A program made the position numbers and the translations under genes. Positions 24,218 through 32,743 of a stretch of 63,682 bases of DNA are shown here, piece after piece. Positions within the stretch are counted from its first letter, which is position 1. Each line of letters starts with the position of its first letter. Below the pieces are notes generated by a model. The model did not search any database. It saw nothing but the letters and a program-made list of their open reading frames with translations, and was not told where the DNA came from. The stretch is from CAJAQL01 sp964442965 (lineage in GTDB: Bacteria > Patescibacteriota > Minisyncoccia > UBA6257 > 2-01-FULL-56-20), in the NCBI GenBank assembly GCA_964442965.1, contig CAYUBE010000002.1, forward strand, positions 1 through 63,682, written 5' to 3'.

Positions 24218-27200
24218 TTACTCTAGCCTTTTTGCTTTTTCACAGATCATTTTCATCTCGCCGTCGCGCTCGGACATCTTGCCTTCCACGATGACTGGCG
24301 CATTCTCGGTCCAGACCGATGCGGTCTTTTCGAGAACACTATTGAAGATGACGACTTCGAGGTTTTGTTGGGCGAGGTCTTCGATGGTGGCAAAGATCAT
24401 CGGCTGGCCGTTCTTCGTGATGATCTTTCGCATTTTGGTGACGATGCCGGCGGTGCGCATCATGGCAGGACTGTCCTTTTTGGCCGCCATGAGTTCCGAG
24501 ATCGGTTTCGCCTTATAATAGGCAATTGACTGCGCGTGAGCCTTCAGGGGATGATCGGATAGATAGAACCCGATAAGTTCTTTTTCCCAAGTGAGTTTCT
24601 CGGTTGGTGTTGCCGGCGTTGCAGGTTTCAATTTCAGCGTCGCCGCAGGAATGGTATCGCCAAAGAGTGAGGCTGTCCGGTCATTACTGCCTTTTTTCAT
24701 AGCGTTTGCGAACTTCAGAATATCGTCAATATTCGCGAGCGCTTGATTGCGTTCAATGCCCAAGGAATCAAACGCGCCGCTTTTTGTCAGACTCTCAAGA
24801 GATTTTTTATTGAGATCTTTATGCTGGATGCGCGTGAGAAATTCCTCGAAATTCTTGAATGGTCCGCCACGCGCGCGTTCCTCGATGATCGCCTTCGTGA
24901 CCTCGGAACCCACATTCTTGATGGCGAGCAAACCGAACCGGATCTGAGGGCCTTCCGGTGCGAAGGTGACAAAACTTTTATTCACGTCTGGCGGGAGGAT
25001 ATTGATGCCGGATTGTTTCGCTTCTTGGATGAGGAACGAAATTCGTTCGATATCATTGAGTTCGGAATCGAGGAGCGCAGCCATGAATTCCTCCGGATAG
25101 TGCGCCTTGAGATATGCCGTTTGATAACCGATCAGGGCATAACACGCGGCGTGTGATTTGTTGAAACCGTACCGCGCGAATGAGGGGAACATCTCCCAGA
25201 TTTGTTTTGCGACCCGTTCCGGGATGCCGTTTTTTGCCATGCCGTCCATGAGCTTGGTTTCCTGCTCGTCAAGGAGCGATTTTATTTTTTTCCCGATGGC
25301 CTTGCGCAAGGTGTCCGCCTCAGGCAACGTGTAGCCGCCAAGGTCGCGGGCAATTTGCATCATTTGCTCCTGGTAAACGCCGACGCCATAGGTGTTTTTA
25401 AGAATCGGTTCGAGTTTTGGGTGGAGGTAGGTAATGCGTTCTTTGCCGTGCTTGCGGTTGATGAAGCGCGGCACCTCGCCCGCTTCGAGCGGTCCCGGAC
25501 GATAGAGCGCGACCATGGCGATAATATCCTCAAGGACGGTCGGCTTGAGATCTTTCATGTAGCGGCGCATGCCGGACGACTCGAATTGGAAGACGCCCGT
25601 GGTATCGCCGCGCTGGAGGAGTTCATATGTTTTTTTGTCGTCCAGGGGAACGGAGTCTATATTGATAGCCTCACCGTGAAGTTCGCGAATGAGGCGGATT
25701 GTTTCCTCGATGATGGTCAGATTACGGAGGCCGAGGAAGTCGATTTTGAGAAGACCGAGATCTTCCACGGCATGCATTTCGAATTGCGTGATAATGATGT
25801 TCTTATCCTGTGGTGCGAATTGCAGAGGTACCCGGTCGATGAGTTTATCTTTTGCAATCACGGTGCCGCAGGCGTGGACCGAAGCGTGCCGCGCCACACC
25901 TTCAAGATGTCGCGCGGTGTCGATCAATTTTTTCGCGTCGGCATTCGCGTCGTAAAGTGCTTTCAGCTCGGCAACGTTCTTCAAGCATTCATCGAGCCAC
26001 CCTTCCTTCATGCCCTGCGTCGGATTGAAGGGGATGAGCTTCGCGATCTGGTCGCAGAAGGCGTACGAATACCCCATGGCGCGGCCGGCGTCGCGGAGCG
26101 CGGCGCGTGCAGCCATCGTTCCAAACGTAATGATTCGCGCCACGCGGTCCTCGCCGTATTTTTCCCGCGCGTAGGCAAGTACCTCGTCACGGCGCACGTC
26201 GGAAAAGTCGATGTCGATATCGGGCATTGAAATACGTTCCGGGTTGAGAAAGCGCTCAAAAAGCAAGTTATACGTCAGGGGATTGATGTTCGTAATATCG
26301 AGGACGTATGAAACCAAGCTGCCCGCCGCCGAGCCGCGGCCGGGACCGACCGCAATGCCGTGTAGCTTCGCCCAATGAATAAGATCTTGCACGATAAGGA
26401 AATAATCGGCGAAGCCGGTCTTTTCGATGACACCGAGTTCATACTCGAGCCGCTCTTTTACTTCTTGGGTTTGTGCTTCGGGAGAAAATTTTTTCGGCAG
26501 AAGTTCCATCGTCAGCTCGCGCATATAGGCATTCGCCGTTTTGCCGTCCGGCTTCGGAAATTCCGGCAGGAGATACGTGCCCTTCCCGTAGGGCGGAATG
26601 AGTTCGAGTTCGACGTTACAGCGCGCAGCGATCTCCGCGGTTCGTTCCATGGCGCCCGGAATATGCCCCAGTTTTTCCATCATCGCTTCCGGCGAAAGCA
26701 CAGAGAAGTCATCCTCCTTCATGCTCATGCGGTCGTCATCCGACAGCTGGTTGCCGGTTTGTACGGCAAGCAGGACGTCGTGGTATTCGGCATCCTGAGA
26801 GTCGATATAGTGGCTATCCTGGGTTGCCACGAGCGGAATGCCAGTTTCCTCGGAAAGCCTCACGAGATCAGATTCTATTTTTTCTGAATCGGGGATATGC
26901 GGATGTTTTTGAATTTCAAGAAAATAATTTCCTTTGCCGAAGATATCTTCGTATTCCGCGGCGATCTTTTTTGCGTCATCGAAGCGCCCGGCGAGGAGTG
27001 CCTGGCCGATTTCACCGCCAAGGCACGCCGAGAGAGCGATAACGCCCTCGTGGTTCTCTCGTAAAAGATCTTTATCGACGCGCGGACGATAGTAGAACCC
27101 CTCAAGGTGTGCCTTCGTTACCAGTTTCACGATATTCTTCCAGCCGGTGTTGTTCTCGGCAAGCAGGATCAGATGGTAGTAACGTTCGTTGCCTTCTTTT

Positions 27201-27448
27201 GAAAATCGGTCGCGCGGTGCGACATAGGTTTCGACGCCAAGGATCGGTTTGATGCCCGCCTTTTTCGCGATTTTATAAAATTCGACCGCGCCGTAGAGTA
27301 CGCCGTGGTCGGTCAGTGCGACGGAGTCCATGCCGAGCTTTTTTGTTCGGGCGACGAGTTCGGGAATCTTAGCGAGGCCGTCAAGCAGGGAGTAGTGCGA
27401 GTGGACGTGGAGATGGGTGAATTGAGGCATGTCGATTGTTACTATCAT
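24218..27448 (-). CDS. dnaE: DNA polymerase III alpha subunit
   Basis: The replicative polymerase has 1076 residues. PHP domain HLHVHSHYSLLDG (about 12-24), polymerase active-site region with MPDIDIDFSDVRRDEV (about 408), fingers and tandem helix-hairpin-helix (FARYGFNKSHAACYALIGYQTAYLKAHYPEEF), and the C-terminal OB and tau-binding part are all present. The ATG at 27448 has GAGGGAGAG just upstream; 27430 (MPQFTHLH) is the alternative. The coding region is intact. Confidence 0.96.
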   Translation of the reverse strand: MIVTIDMPQFTHLHVHSHYSLLDGLAKIPELVARTKKLGMDSVALTDHGVLYGAVEFYKIAKKAGIKPILGVETYVAPRDRFSKEGNERYYHLILLAENNTGWKNIVKLVTKAHLEGFYYRPRVDKDLLRENHEGVIALSACLGGEIGQALLAGRFDDAKKIAAEYEDIFGKGNYFLEIQKHPHIPDSEKIESDLVRLSEETGIPLVATQDSHYIDSQDAEYHDVLLAVQTGNQLSDDDRMSMKEDDFSVLSPEAMMEKLGHIPGAMERTAEIAARCNVELELIPPYGKGTYLLPEFPKPDGKTANAYMRELTMELLPKKFSPEAQTQEVKERLEYELGVIEKTGFADYFLIVQDLIHWAKLHGIAVGPGRGSAAGSLVSYVLDITNINPLTYNLLFERFLNPERISMPDIDIDFSDVRRDEVLAYAREKYGEDRVARIITFGTMAARAALRDAGRAMGYSYAFCDQIAKLIPFNPTQGMKEGWLDECLKNVAELKALYDANADAKKLIDTARHLEGVARHASVHACGTVIAKDKLIDRVPLQFAPQDKNIIITQFEMHAVEDLGLLKIDFLGLRNLTIIEETIRLIRELHGEAINIDSVPLDDKKTYELLQRGDTTGVFQFESSGMRRYMKDLKPTVLEDIIAMVALYRPGPLEAGEVPRFINRKHGKERITYLHPKLEPILKNTYGVGVYQEQMMQIARDLGGYTLPEADTLRKAIGKKIKSLLDEQETKLMDGMAKNGIPERVAKQIWEMFPSFARYGFNKSHAACYALIGYQTAYLKAHYPEEFMAALLDSELNDIERISFLIQEAKQSGINILPPDVNKSFVTFAPEGPQIRFGLLAIKNVGSEVTKAIIEERARGGPFKNFEEFLTRIQHKDLNKKSLESLTKSGAFDSLGIERNQALANIDDILKFANAMKKGSNDRTASLFGDTIPAATLKLKPATPATPTEKLTWEKELIGFYLSDHPLKAHAQSIAYYKAKPISELMAAKKDSPAMMRTAGIVTKMRKIITKNGQPMIFATIEDLAQQNLEVVIFNSVLEKTASVWTENAPVIVEGKMSERDGEMKMICEKAKRLE

Positions 27449-27537
27449 ACGCTCTCCCTCGTCTTGGCGGAAGTGCGGAGATCCGATCTCAATAAATTCA
27501 AAATAGAACAAACCCCAGTGATGGTGTAGATGAATGA

Positions 27538-27566
27538 TTTACATATCATCCAAATTTTTATAGTAT
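27538..27566 (+). promoter_or_regulatory. Promoter of tRNA-Thr
   Basis: TTTACA, 17 nt, TAGTAT, placed about 20 nt before the mature tRNA 5' end. Confidence 0.5.
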
Positions 27567-27587
27567 TTGAGTGCGATTTATGCCTAA

Positions 27588-27659
27588 GCCGGGGTAGCTC
27601 AATGGCAGAGCAACGCTTTTGTAAAGCGAAGACTGGAGGTTCGAGTCCTCTCCCCGGCT
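27588..27659 (+). tRNA. tRNA-Thr (anticodon TGT)
   Basis: A full cloverleaf: acceptor GCCGGGG with CCCCGGC, D-arm GCTC/GAGC, anticodon loop TTTGTAA (TGT), T-arm GGAGG TTCGAGT CCTCT, discriminator T. CCA is not encoded. Confidence 0.95.
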
Positions 27660-27716
27660 CAACCAATGGGACGATGATACCATTGTCATATACTATCTTA
27701 TGGTATACTGATCCTG

Positions 27717-28133
27717 ATGAGGAAGTGCATAAATTGTAAACTGAAGCTCGTTTATCGCCATCAGATTAAATTCTGTTCGAATAAATGCCAGTTTCAATAT
27801 CAACATAAAAAATGGATAGAAGCATGGAAGGACGGGAGGGTAAGTGGCGACAACGGGATAGTTACGAAAACCATCTCTCCTCATCTTAAAAAATATCTGC
27901 TGAAGAAATTTGGGAATCGATGTTCTGAGTGTGGCTGGGCTGAAAAACATCCCATAACAGGTGTTATTCCGTTGGAAGTCGATCATATAGATGGAAACGC
28001 GGAAAACAACAGAGAGTCTAATCTGCGTTTGCTTTGTCCGAATTGCCACGCGCTCACGCCATTTTATAAAAATCTCAACAAGGGGAAAGGCAGGAAATGG
28101 AGGATGAGTAAATATATTAAGAATAAGACCTAA
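27717..28133 (+). CDS. HNH endonuclease with N-terminal zinc ribbon
   Basis: The 138-residue protein starts with a CxxC...CxxxC knuckle (CINCKLK, FCSNKCQFQYQH) and ends in an HNH motif: CSECGW, LEVDHIDGNAENNRESNL and LCPNCH. These enzymes nick or cut DNA and are often found in mobile elements or defence. TATACT with extended TGG (27701-27709) ends 7 nt before the ATG, so it is probably leaderless. It is a single gene directly after tRNA-Thr, a usual landing site for acquired genes, but no attachment repeat was found. Confidence 0.88.
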   Translation: MRKCINCKLKLVYRHQIKFCSNKCQFQYQHKKWIEAWKDGRVSGDNGIVTKTISPHLKKYLLKKFGNRCSECGWAEKHPITGVIPLEVDHIDGNAENNRESNLRLLCPNCHALTPFYKNLNKGKGRKWRMSKYIKNKT

Positions 28134-28235
28134 GATTGCCGGTCCGAATTCAGCCATCGGTTCAAAGAAGGAAACGAGATTCCCCGCTCTGGCGGGTCGG
28201 GTCGTTCGCTGAACAGTGTGGTATAATCAGAAGCA

Positions 28236-29042
28236 ATGAAAAAAGCATTTACCCTTATCGAGCTTCTTATTGCAACCGCCATTTTCACGATTGTGATAGT
28301 TTCCTTTATCGGCATCTTTGTTGAAGTTGTCGGGGTGCAGGGACGCCAAACATCGGCGGCAGCTGTAAACGAAGAGAGCCAGTTTCTCCTCCAAAAAGTC
28401 CAGTACTACGTCGAATTGTCGAGCGCCGTTTCCACGACCCAGGACGTAGCGACGCCGGTACTCACGCTTCGCATGCCGTCATCTTCGATTGATCCGACCG
28501 TGATCAGTTTGTCCGGCGGAACTGTCTATCTCCAGCAAGCTGGCGGCGCGTCCCAGCCCCTGACCTCGAACAAGGTCTCGGTTTCGAATCTTTCATTCAC
28601 GCGCCGGTCGAACGCGCCGGGGCATGACTCGGTCAGCGTTTCCTTTACGGTTTCTTATAATACCTCGAATATCAAGCAGATGTTCGCGCAGGCGCTTCAG
28701 ACGTCAATTGCGCGAGTATCGGCGGCCACATTCGATTCCAGCATCTATCCCTCGGGTTCCGGGAGCAACGCCCAGCTTGGCACGACCGCTAATCCCTGGA
28801 CGTCGATCAACGGAGTCATCGATTTCAGTGGCAGTAATGTCGGCATTAATGCGGCGAGTCCCCAGCAGGCGCTCGAGGTAAATGGAGGCGTCCGTTTGAA
28901 TACCTCAGCCACCGAACCTGCCTGTAACGCCACGTCCCGCGGTACGCTGTGGTTCTGGGAACGCGCGACATCCGCGACCGATACCCTGCAACTTTGCTAC
29001 GAGAATACGACTGGCACCTATGCCTGGTATCAGATATTTTAA
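28236..29042 (+). CDS. Type IV pilin-like protein
   Basis: The N-terminus MKKAFTLIELLIATAIFTIV is a type III (prepilin peptidase) signal with the cleavage site before Phe5 and Glu at +5, followed by the hydrophobic pilin helix. The remaining 240 residues are Ser/Thr-rich and beta-like, with a C-terminal Cys pair (ACNATSRG...LCYENT). It is larger than a major pilin, so a minor pilin or pseudopilin is likely. An extended -10 (TGGTATAAT) ends 8 nt before the ATG. Confidence 0.9.
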   Translation: MKKAFTLIELLIATAIFTIVIVSFIGIFVEVVGVQGRQTSAAAVNEESQFLLQKVQYYVELSSAVSTTQDVATPVLTLRMPSSSIDPTVISLSGGTVYLQQAGGASQPLTSNKVSVSNLSFTRRSNAPGHDSVSVSFTVSYNTSNIKQMFAQALQTSIARVSAATFDSSIYPSGSGSNAQLGTTANPWTSINGVIDFSGSNVGINAASPQQALEVNGGVRLNTSATEPACNATSRGTLWFWERATSATDTLQLCYENTTGTYAWYQIF

Positions 29043-29084
29043 AATTAGGCTTTGTGGGTCGATCTTGTTATTATAATCATAAGC

Positions 29085-29633
29085 ATGGAATTGATCGGTA
29101 AACAAAAGAAGATTCTCATTGTCGTGGCGATTGCCATCATCGCAGTGGTGGTTATCGTTTTTATTCTAGCGGAAAGGAATGGAGCAAAAAATCCGAACAC
29201 AACAAACGGTGGTTCTGCGAATTCGGGCACGGCTTCTTCGGCGCCGATAACCCGTTTGCCGGTGCCGGCGGACGTTGTGGTTCCCGAAGTTGGTACGGCG
29301 ACAACGAGTGATATCGCGGTGCCGCAGGTTGAAGCGGCAGCGGCTCCGGGCGTCGGCGCGAAATATCGCAGTTTTAATATCATTGTCCAGAATAACGGAT
29401 TTGCGCCCTCGACCATCGCCGTCAATCTCGGCGATACGGTGAATCTGCAGGTTGGTGCAGTCGACGGTAACTACGACTTTACTCAGCCGGATTTCGGTTT
29501 TCATGTTGCCCTTCCGGAAGGACAGGATAAGCAGATCCAATTTGCCGCAACGGCAAAGGGGGAATTCGTCTTTTATTGTTCGGTGTGCGGAGGCCCCGCA
29601 AAAGGTCCGGTTGGATACTTGATTGTGAAATGA
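29085..29633 (+). CDS. Membrane-anchored cupredoxin-like protein
   Basis: The 182-residue protein has one membrane helix (about 8-27), a low-complexity Ser/Thr/Ala linker (30-85) and a C-terminal cupredoxin fold (about 88-182). The candidate copper ligands are His in FGFHVALPEG and the Cys pair in FYCSVCGGPAKGPVG. It probably binds copper outside the membrane; electron transfer or metal handling is inferred. TATAAT (29072-29077) ends 7 nt before the ATG. An upstream in-frame start at 29052 would include the promoter. Confidence 0.82.
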   Translation: MELIGKQKKILIVVAIAIIAVVVIVFILAERNGAKNPNTTNGGSANSGTASSAPITRLPVPADVVVPEVGTATTSDIAVPQVEAAAAPGVGAKYRSFNIIVQNNGFAPSTIAVNLGDTVNLQVGAVDGNYDFTQPDFGFHVALPEGQDKQIQFAATAKGEFVFYCSVCGGPAKGPVGYLIVK

Positions 29634-29702
29634 GAATAATCAGGAGTAAGCTCGGCGAGATCGGGACGGACAGGAGGTCGATCAGGAAAAAATAAAATCA
29701 TT

Positions 29703-30170
29703 ATGAAAACCGTAACAACCATTAAAATCGTTCTTTTGGGGATCATCATCATTGCGCTTGCCGTTTGGGCGGGGATTCTGATTGCCGGCACGCAATCATC
29801 AAGGTCGAATTCTGATGGTCCGTCGCCGTATTCTGCGGTCTATCTTTCGACCGGCGATATCTATTTCGGCAAGCTTTCCTGGTTTCCGGCGCCGCATATG
29901 ACGGATGTCTGGTTTATTGAGCGGAGCCAGGATCAGAACGGGCAGGCACAAACCAATATCGCTTCGCTGAAATCGGTGTTCTGGGGGCCGGTAGATGAAA
30001 TCAATCTGAATGCGCAGGATATCCTCTTTTCTACGCGGCTCAAGAACAGCAGCCAGATCGTGACGGTGATAGAAAATCCGGCTTCCCTTGAGCAACAGGG
30101 GGAAGTTCAGGGCGCGCCGGGCGCAATGTCGTCTTCGCCGGCGGTATCGTCAACGACGGGTACTCAATGA
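29703..30170 (+). CDS. Membrane-anchored protein of unknown function
   Basis: The 155-residue protein has an N-terminal membrane helix (about 7-28), then a conserved-looking domain YSAVYLSTGDIYFGKLSWFP...LKSVFWGPVDEINLNAQDI, and a Ser/Ala-rich tail. I recall this type in other Patescibacteria surface gene clusters, but no function is known. It lies between the cupredoxin and the fibre-like protein and is probably also exported. Confidence 0.75.
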   Translation: MKTVTTIKIVLLGIIIIALAVWAGILIAGTQSSRSNSDGPSPYSAVYLSTGDIYFGKLSWFPAPHMTDVWFIERSQDQNGQAQTNIASLKSVFWGPVDEINLNAQDILFSTRLKNSSQIVTVIENPASLEQQGEVQGAPGAMSSSPAVSSTTGTQ

Positions 30171-30228
30171 GGCGTCAGGTCGAAATGTTGACTTGAAAGA
30201 TATATAGCAAATGTTATACTTATAAAAA

Positions 30229-31269
30229 ATGTCCACACAGAAATCAAAACTCAATGTTGTTTTTTTTGGTATCGCCCTGTTGGCCATTGCTGCGGGCGTG
30301 GGCGCATATACCGTTTTCGCGGCGCCCTCAAGCCAGCCGGGCGTCGGTTATGGCGCGATCGGCGTTGATTCGAATTCCGATGTTGGCGTGGGAACGTCAA
30401 CCCTCAACACCGGCGTCGGGCGGTTTGTCGTCATCGCGTCATCCACGAGTCCTTATTCATTCAAGATACTTTCAACATCCGGTTCGCCAATTTTTACGGT
30501 GGACAATAGCGGTAACGTTACGACGACCGGTACGCTTTCTGCAAGTTCTTTTTCTGGTTCCTTGGGTGGCACCCTCAACGCGAATAATGTTTCCGCCGGC
30601 GTCTTCAGTCTGAATACGGGCACCAGTTCGTTTGCTTTTCCCCTGAATCTTGGAGTGAACACCACCACGCAAGTCGGCTTGCCTCAACCGCTCTCCGTCT
30701 ACGGCAACGGCTATTTTTCCGGCAACCTCGGCATTGGAACGAAGAGTCCCGCCCAGATGTTGAGTGTCGGTTCCGGCAATCAGTTTACCGTTACCTCCGC
30801 GGGCGTGGTGACGGACGCGGGCGAAACGGTCAATGGAACGGTTTCGGATACGGGAGAAACCGTCAATGGAACCGTTAATGTCTCGGGGGGCACGGTTACC
30901 GGTTTGAACGCACCCGTGAATGCGTCTGACTCCGCAACGAAAGCATATGTAGACGCAGCGAACAGCACGGCGGGAGCGAGTTATGTGGCATATGGTACTA
31001 CCTCCTGCGTATCTGGGTATACCACGGCATACTCAGGTATCCTTGCGGCACCTTTTGATGTAATGACTACGGGTGAGCAGTTTGGGAACCCTATTTGCGT
31101 AAGTAGTGCCTCAAGCCAGGGAGTTGCCTCAAACTATTATTCGAGTTGGGGGAATGATTATGTTGGATGGACAGATCTTACTGATAATACCATCCAAGGC
31201 AGTGGTGGTGTAGGATATGCACTCACGGGAATCCCGCCAGTTTTGAGTTGCGCTATGTGTGTGAAATAG
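30229..31269 (+). CDS. Secreted fibre-like surface protein
   Basis: The 346-residue protein has an N-terminal signal or anchor (about 8-31, ending YTVFAAP). Its Gly/Ser/Thr/Asn-rich body has repeated beta motifs (STLNTGVG, NLGIGTKSP, and GETVNGTV twice) and a KAYVDAAN segment typical of phage tail-fibre and trimeric stalk proteins. The C-terminal 90 residues hold four Cys and aromatic residues and may form the tip. TATACT (30215-30220) ends 8 nt before the ATG. A role in attachment to a host or surface is plausible. Confidence 0.82.
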   Translation: MSTQKSKLNVVFFGIALLAIAAGVGAYTVFAAPSSQPGVGYGAIGVDSNSDVGVGTSTLNTGVGRFVVIASSTSPYSFKILSTSGSPIFTVDNSGNVTTTGTLSASSFSGSLGGTLNANNVSAGVFSLNTGTSSFAFPLNLGVNTTTQVGLPQPLSVYGNGYFSGNLGIGTKSPAQMLSVGSGNQFTVTSAGVVTDAGETVNGTVSDTGETVNGTVNVSGGTVTGLNAPVNASDSATKAYVDAANSTAGASYVAYGTTSCVSGYTTAYSGILAAPFDVMTTGEQFGNPICVSSASSQGVASNYYSSWGNDYVGWTDLTDNTIQGSGGVGYALTGIPPVLSCAMCVK

Positions 31270-31296
31270 AGGAATGGTAGTGTTGAGTTAGACTTA

Positions 31297-31316
31297 TTCG
31301 GAGTTCGACTCCGAAC
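31297..31316. repeat. GGAGTTCG palindrome, copy 2
   Basis: 7-bp arms TTCGGAG and CTCCGAA around TTCGA, in the gap before the signal peptidase gene. Confidence 0.75.
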
Positions 31317-31342
31317 GGTTTTTGAGGTGTTATAATCACTTC

Positions 31343-31954
31343 ATGTCCAGTAGAAGTTTATTTCTCGTCCTCGCAATTGTTATATTGTGTGAACTCGCCC
31401 TTATTGGTTGCTTGATCTTCAGGTCATCTTTTTCTGGTTATCTGTCTGGGCCGCCGATTACGATTGGTGATGCCGTTGGTAGTTCTATTATTTCCTCCTC
31501 GTCCTCGTCTTCTTGCGCCATTCGGACCGAAGCAAAGACCGTGGAGGGAGCTTCGATGACGCCATTCGTTCAATCAGGAGAAGCGGTTCATGTTCTTGTT
31601 GGTTACTACGCTTGTCACCCCATCGAGCGGGGCGACGTTGTGCTCTACAGCTATGCTGGCGATAAAAATCCGCTGATTAAGATAGTTCAGGCCGTGCCGG
31701 GCGACAGATGGTCGTTGGAAAACCAAGGCGATTATTTTCTGATCTTGGTAAACGGTCAGATTCTGAAAAATAGGGAGGAACATGAATACGAAATTCCCGC
31801 CACCAACAAAACGCTTCCTCTTTATGCCCAAAGCTATCCGGTGATACCGGCAGGCGCCTATCTGATCTTAGGAGACGAAACGGGCGGGACTCTGGATTCC
31901 AGCCACTTCGGCCTCGTCGGTGGGACAGACATCCTAGGAAAGGTCATTTTATGA
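31343..31954 (+). CDS. Signal peptidase I-like protein (S26)
   Basis: The 203-residue protein has a membrane helix (about 6-24), a Ser-rich linker, and the catalytic motifs EGASMTPF (Ser) and KNPLIKIVQAVPGD (Lys within IKIV). The C-terminal LGDE box in YLILGDETGG matches the family. It would process exported proteins and may serve the adjacent surface-protein genes. An extended -10 (TGTTATAAT) ends 6 nt before the ATG. Its 3' end overlaps the convergent transposase gene by 6 nt. Confidence 0.88.
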   Translation: MSSRSLFLVLAIVILCELALIGCLIFRSSFSGYLSGPPITIGDAVGSSIISSSSSSSCAIRTEAKTVEGASMTPFVQSGEAVHVLVGYYACHPIERGDVVLYSYAGDKNPLIKIVQAVPGDRWSLENQGDYFLILVNGQILKNREEHEYEIPATNKTLPLYAQSYPVIPAGAYLILGDETGGTLDSSHFGLVGGTDILGKVIL

Positions 31955-32650
31955 TCTTTCCCGAGATACGACCTCGATAATTTCAGGGACGGTCTCTCTC
32001 TGTTTTTCTCGGTGTGCAACCCATGCGTTTGCTGATGCTTTAATGCCGTCGCTGTCGCCTATTACCTCCGTAAGAAAATCGCGCGACGTGACAGCGGGAA
32101 AGTTTTCGATTCCGATGTAATCAAGAAAACTGCTCCACCGATACTTTTCCAGAAAATCAATAGTTTCCGAGATACGATCTCGATAATTTTTGACAAGATC
32201 GGCGGGATTGGTATGAATATAACCCAGGAGATTACACATATAATTTTCGCTATCAATATGAGTGGCTTTAAATCTGCCCTGGAACAGCGATCCGACTCGG
32301 TCGCGTTTTTTATTAAAATACATGGCATAACCCACGTCCAATTTTTGCATAAATTTTATAATGCCGTTTTCCTCGATTTGCCGCAGTGCTAAATGATAGT
32401 GGTTTGGCATAAGAACGAACGCAAGAATTTCAACGAGCGGTTCCCTGGGCGGATTTTTCTTTTCTCTGACAGGATTACGTTTAGGATGATAATACGGATG
32501 TGACACGACGTTTTTATCGTTGAAATCATAGAGATTCCGGGTCATACGGAAATAATCGGACGCATCAAGAAAAATCGTACGTTTTTCGACGCCGCGATTA
32601 TAGATATGATAGATTTCGCCGGTAGAAAATATCGGTTTTTTATAGCTCAT
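31949..32650 (-). CDS. REP-associated tyrosine transposase (RAYT), Y1/IS200-like
   Basis: The 233-residue Y1 (HUH) nuclease has a YHIYNRGVEKRTIF start, the metal-binding HUH motif in FVLMPNHYHLALR (about 78-90), the conserved LFQGRFKATHID and the Tyr region ENYMCNLLGYIHTNPADLV (about 137). Such enzymes mobilise short palindromic REPs. It is flanked upstream by two perfect REPs (32664-32688, 32719-32743) and holds two REP copies in its own reading frame. It looks intact. Its 3' end overlaps the convergent signal peptidase gene. Confidence 0.92.
   Translation of the reverse strand: MSYKKPIFSTGEIYHIYNRGVEKRTIFLDASDYFRMTRNLYDFNDKNVVSHPYYHPKRNPVREKKNPPREPLVEILAFVLMPNHYHLALRQIEENGIIKFMQKLDVGYAMYFNKKRDRVGSLFQGRFKATHIDSENYMCNLLGYIHTNPADLVKNYRDRISETIDFLEKYRWSSFLDYIGIENFPAVTSRDFLTEVIGDSDGIKASANAWVAHREKQRETVPEIIEVVSRERS
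31962..31984. repeat. REP palindrome inside the RAYT gene, 3' end
   Basis: CGAGATACGACCTCGATAAT encodes IIEVVSRE at the transposase C-terminus, with one mismatch in the arms. Confidence 0.8.
32168..32188. repeat. REP palindrome inside the RAYT gene, middle
   Basis: CGAGATACGATCTCGATAAT, read as NYRDRISET, a different frame from the copy at 31962. Confidence 0.8.
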
Positions 32651-32663
32651 AGTCGCAGCAAAA

Positions 32664-32688
32664 ATTATCGAGATCGTATCTCGATAAT
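32664..32688. repeat. REP palindrome upstream of the RAYT gene, copy A
   Basis: Perfect 11-bp arms ATTATCGAGAT/ATCTCGATAAT around CGT, 14 nt before the transposase start. Confidence 0.9.
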
Positions 32689-32718
32689 ATAGGCCGTGAG
32701 TGATTAAAATTATCTAAA

Positions 32719-32743
32719 ATTATCGAGATCGTATCTCGATAAT
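32719..32743. repeat. REP palindrome upstream of the RAYT gene, copy B
   Basis: Same 25-bp element and orientation as 32664-32688. Its last base is directly next to the recG stop codon (32744). Confidence 0.9.

Noticed and set aside
25202..26230. Long open frame of 342 codons on the plus strand
   Set aside because: It is antisense to dnaE, whose protein is fully conserved; the frame is a by-product of GC-rich codons and has no recognisable domain.
27588..28133. Integrated element in tRNA-Thr carrying the HNH gene
   Set aside because: No repeated tRNA 3' end or integrase gene was seen; the HNH gene alone is not enough evidence.
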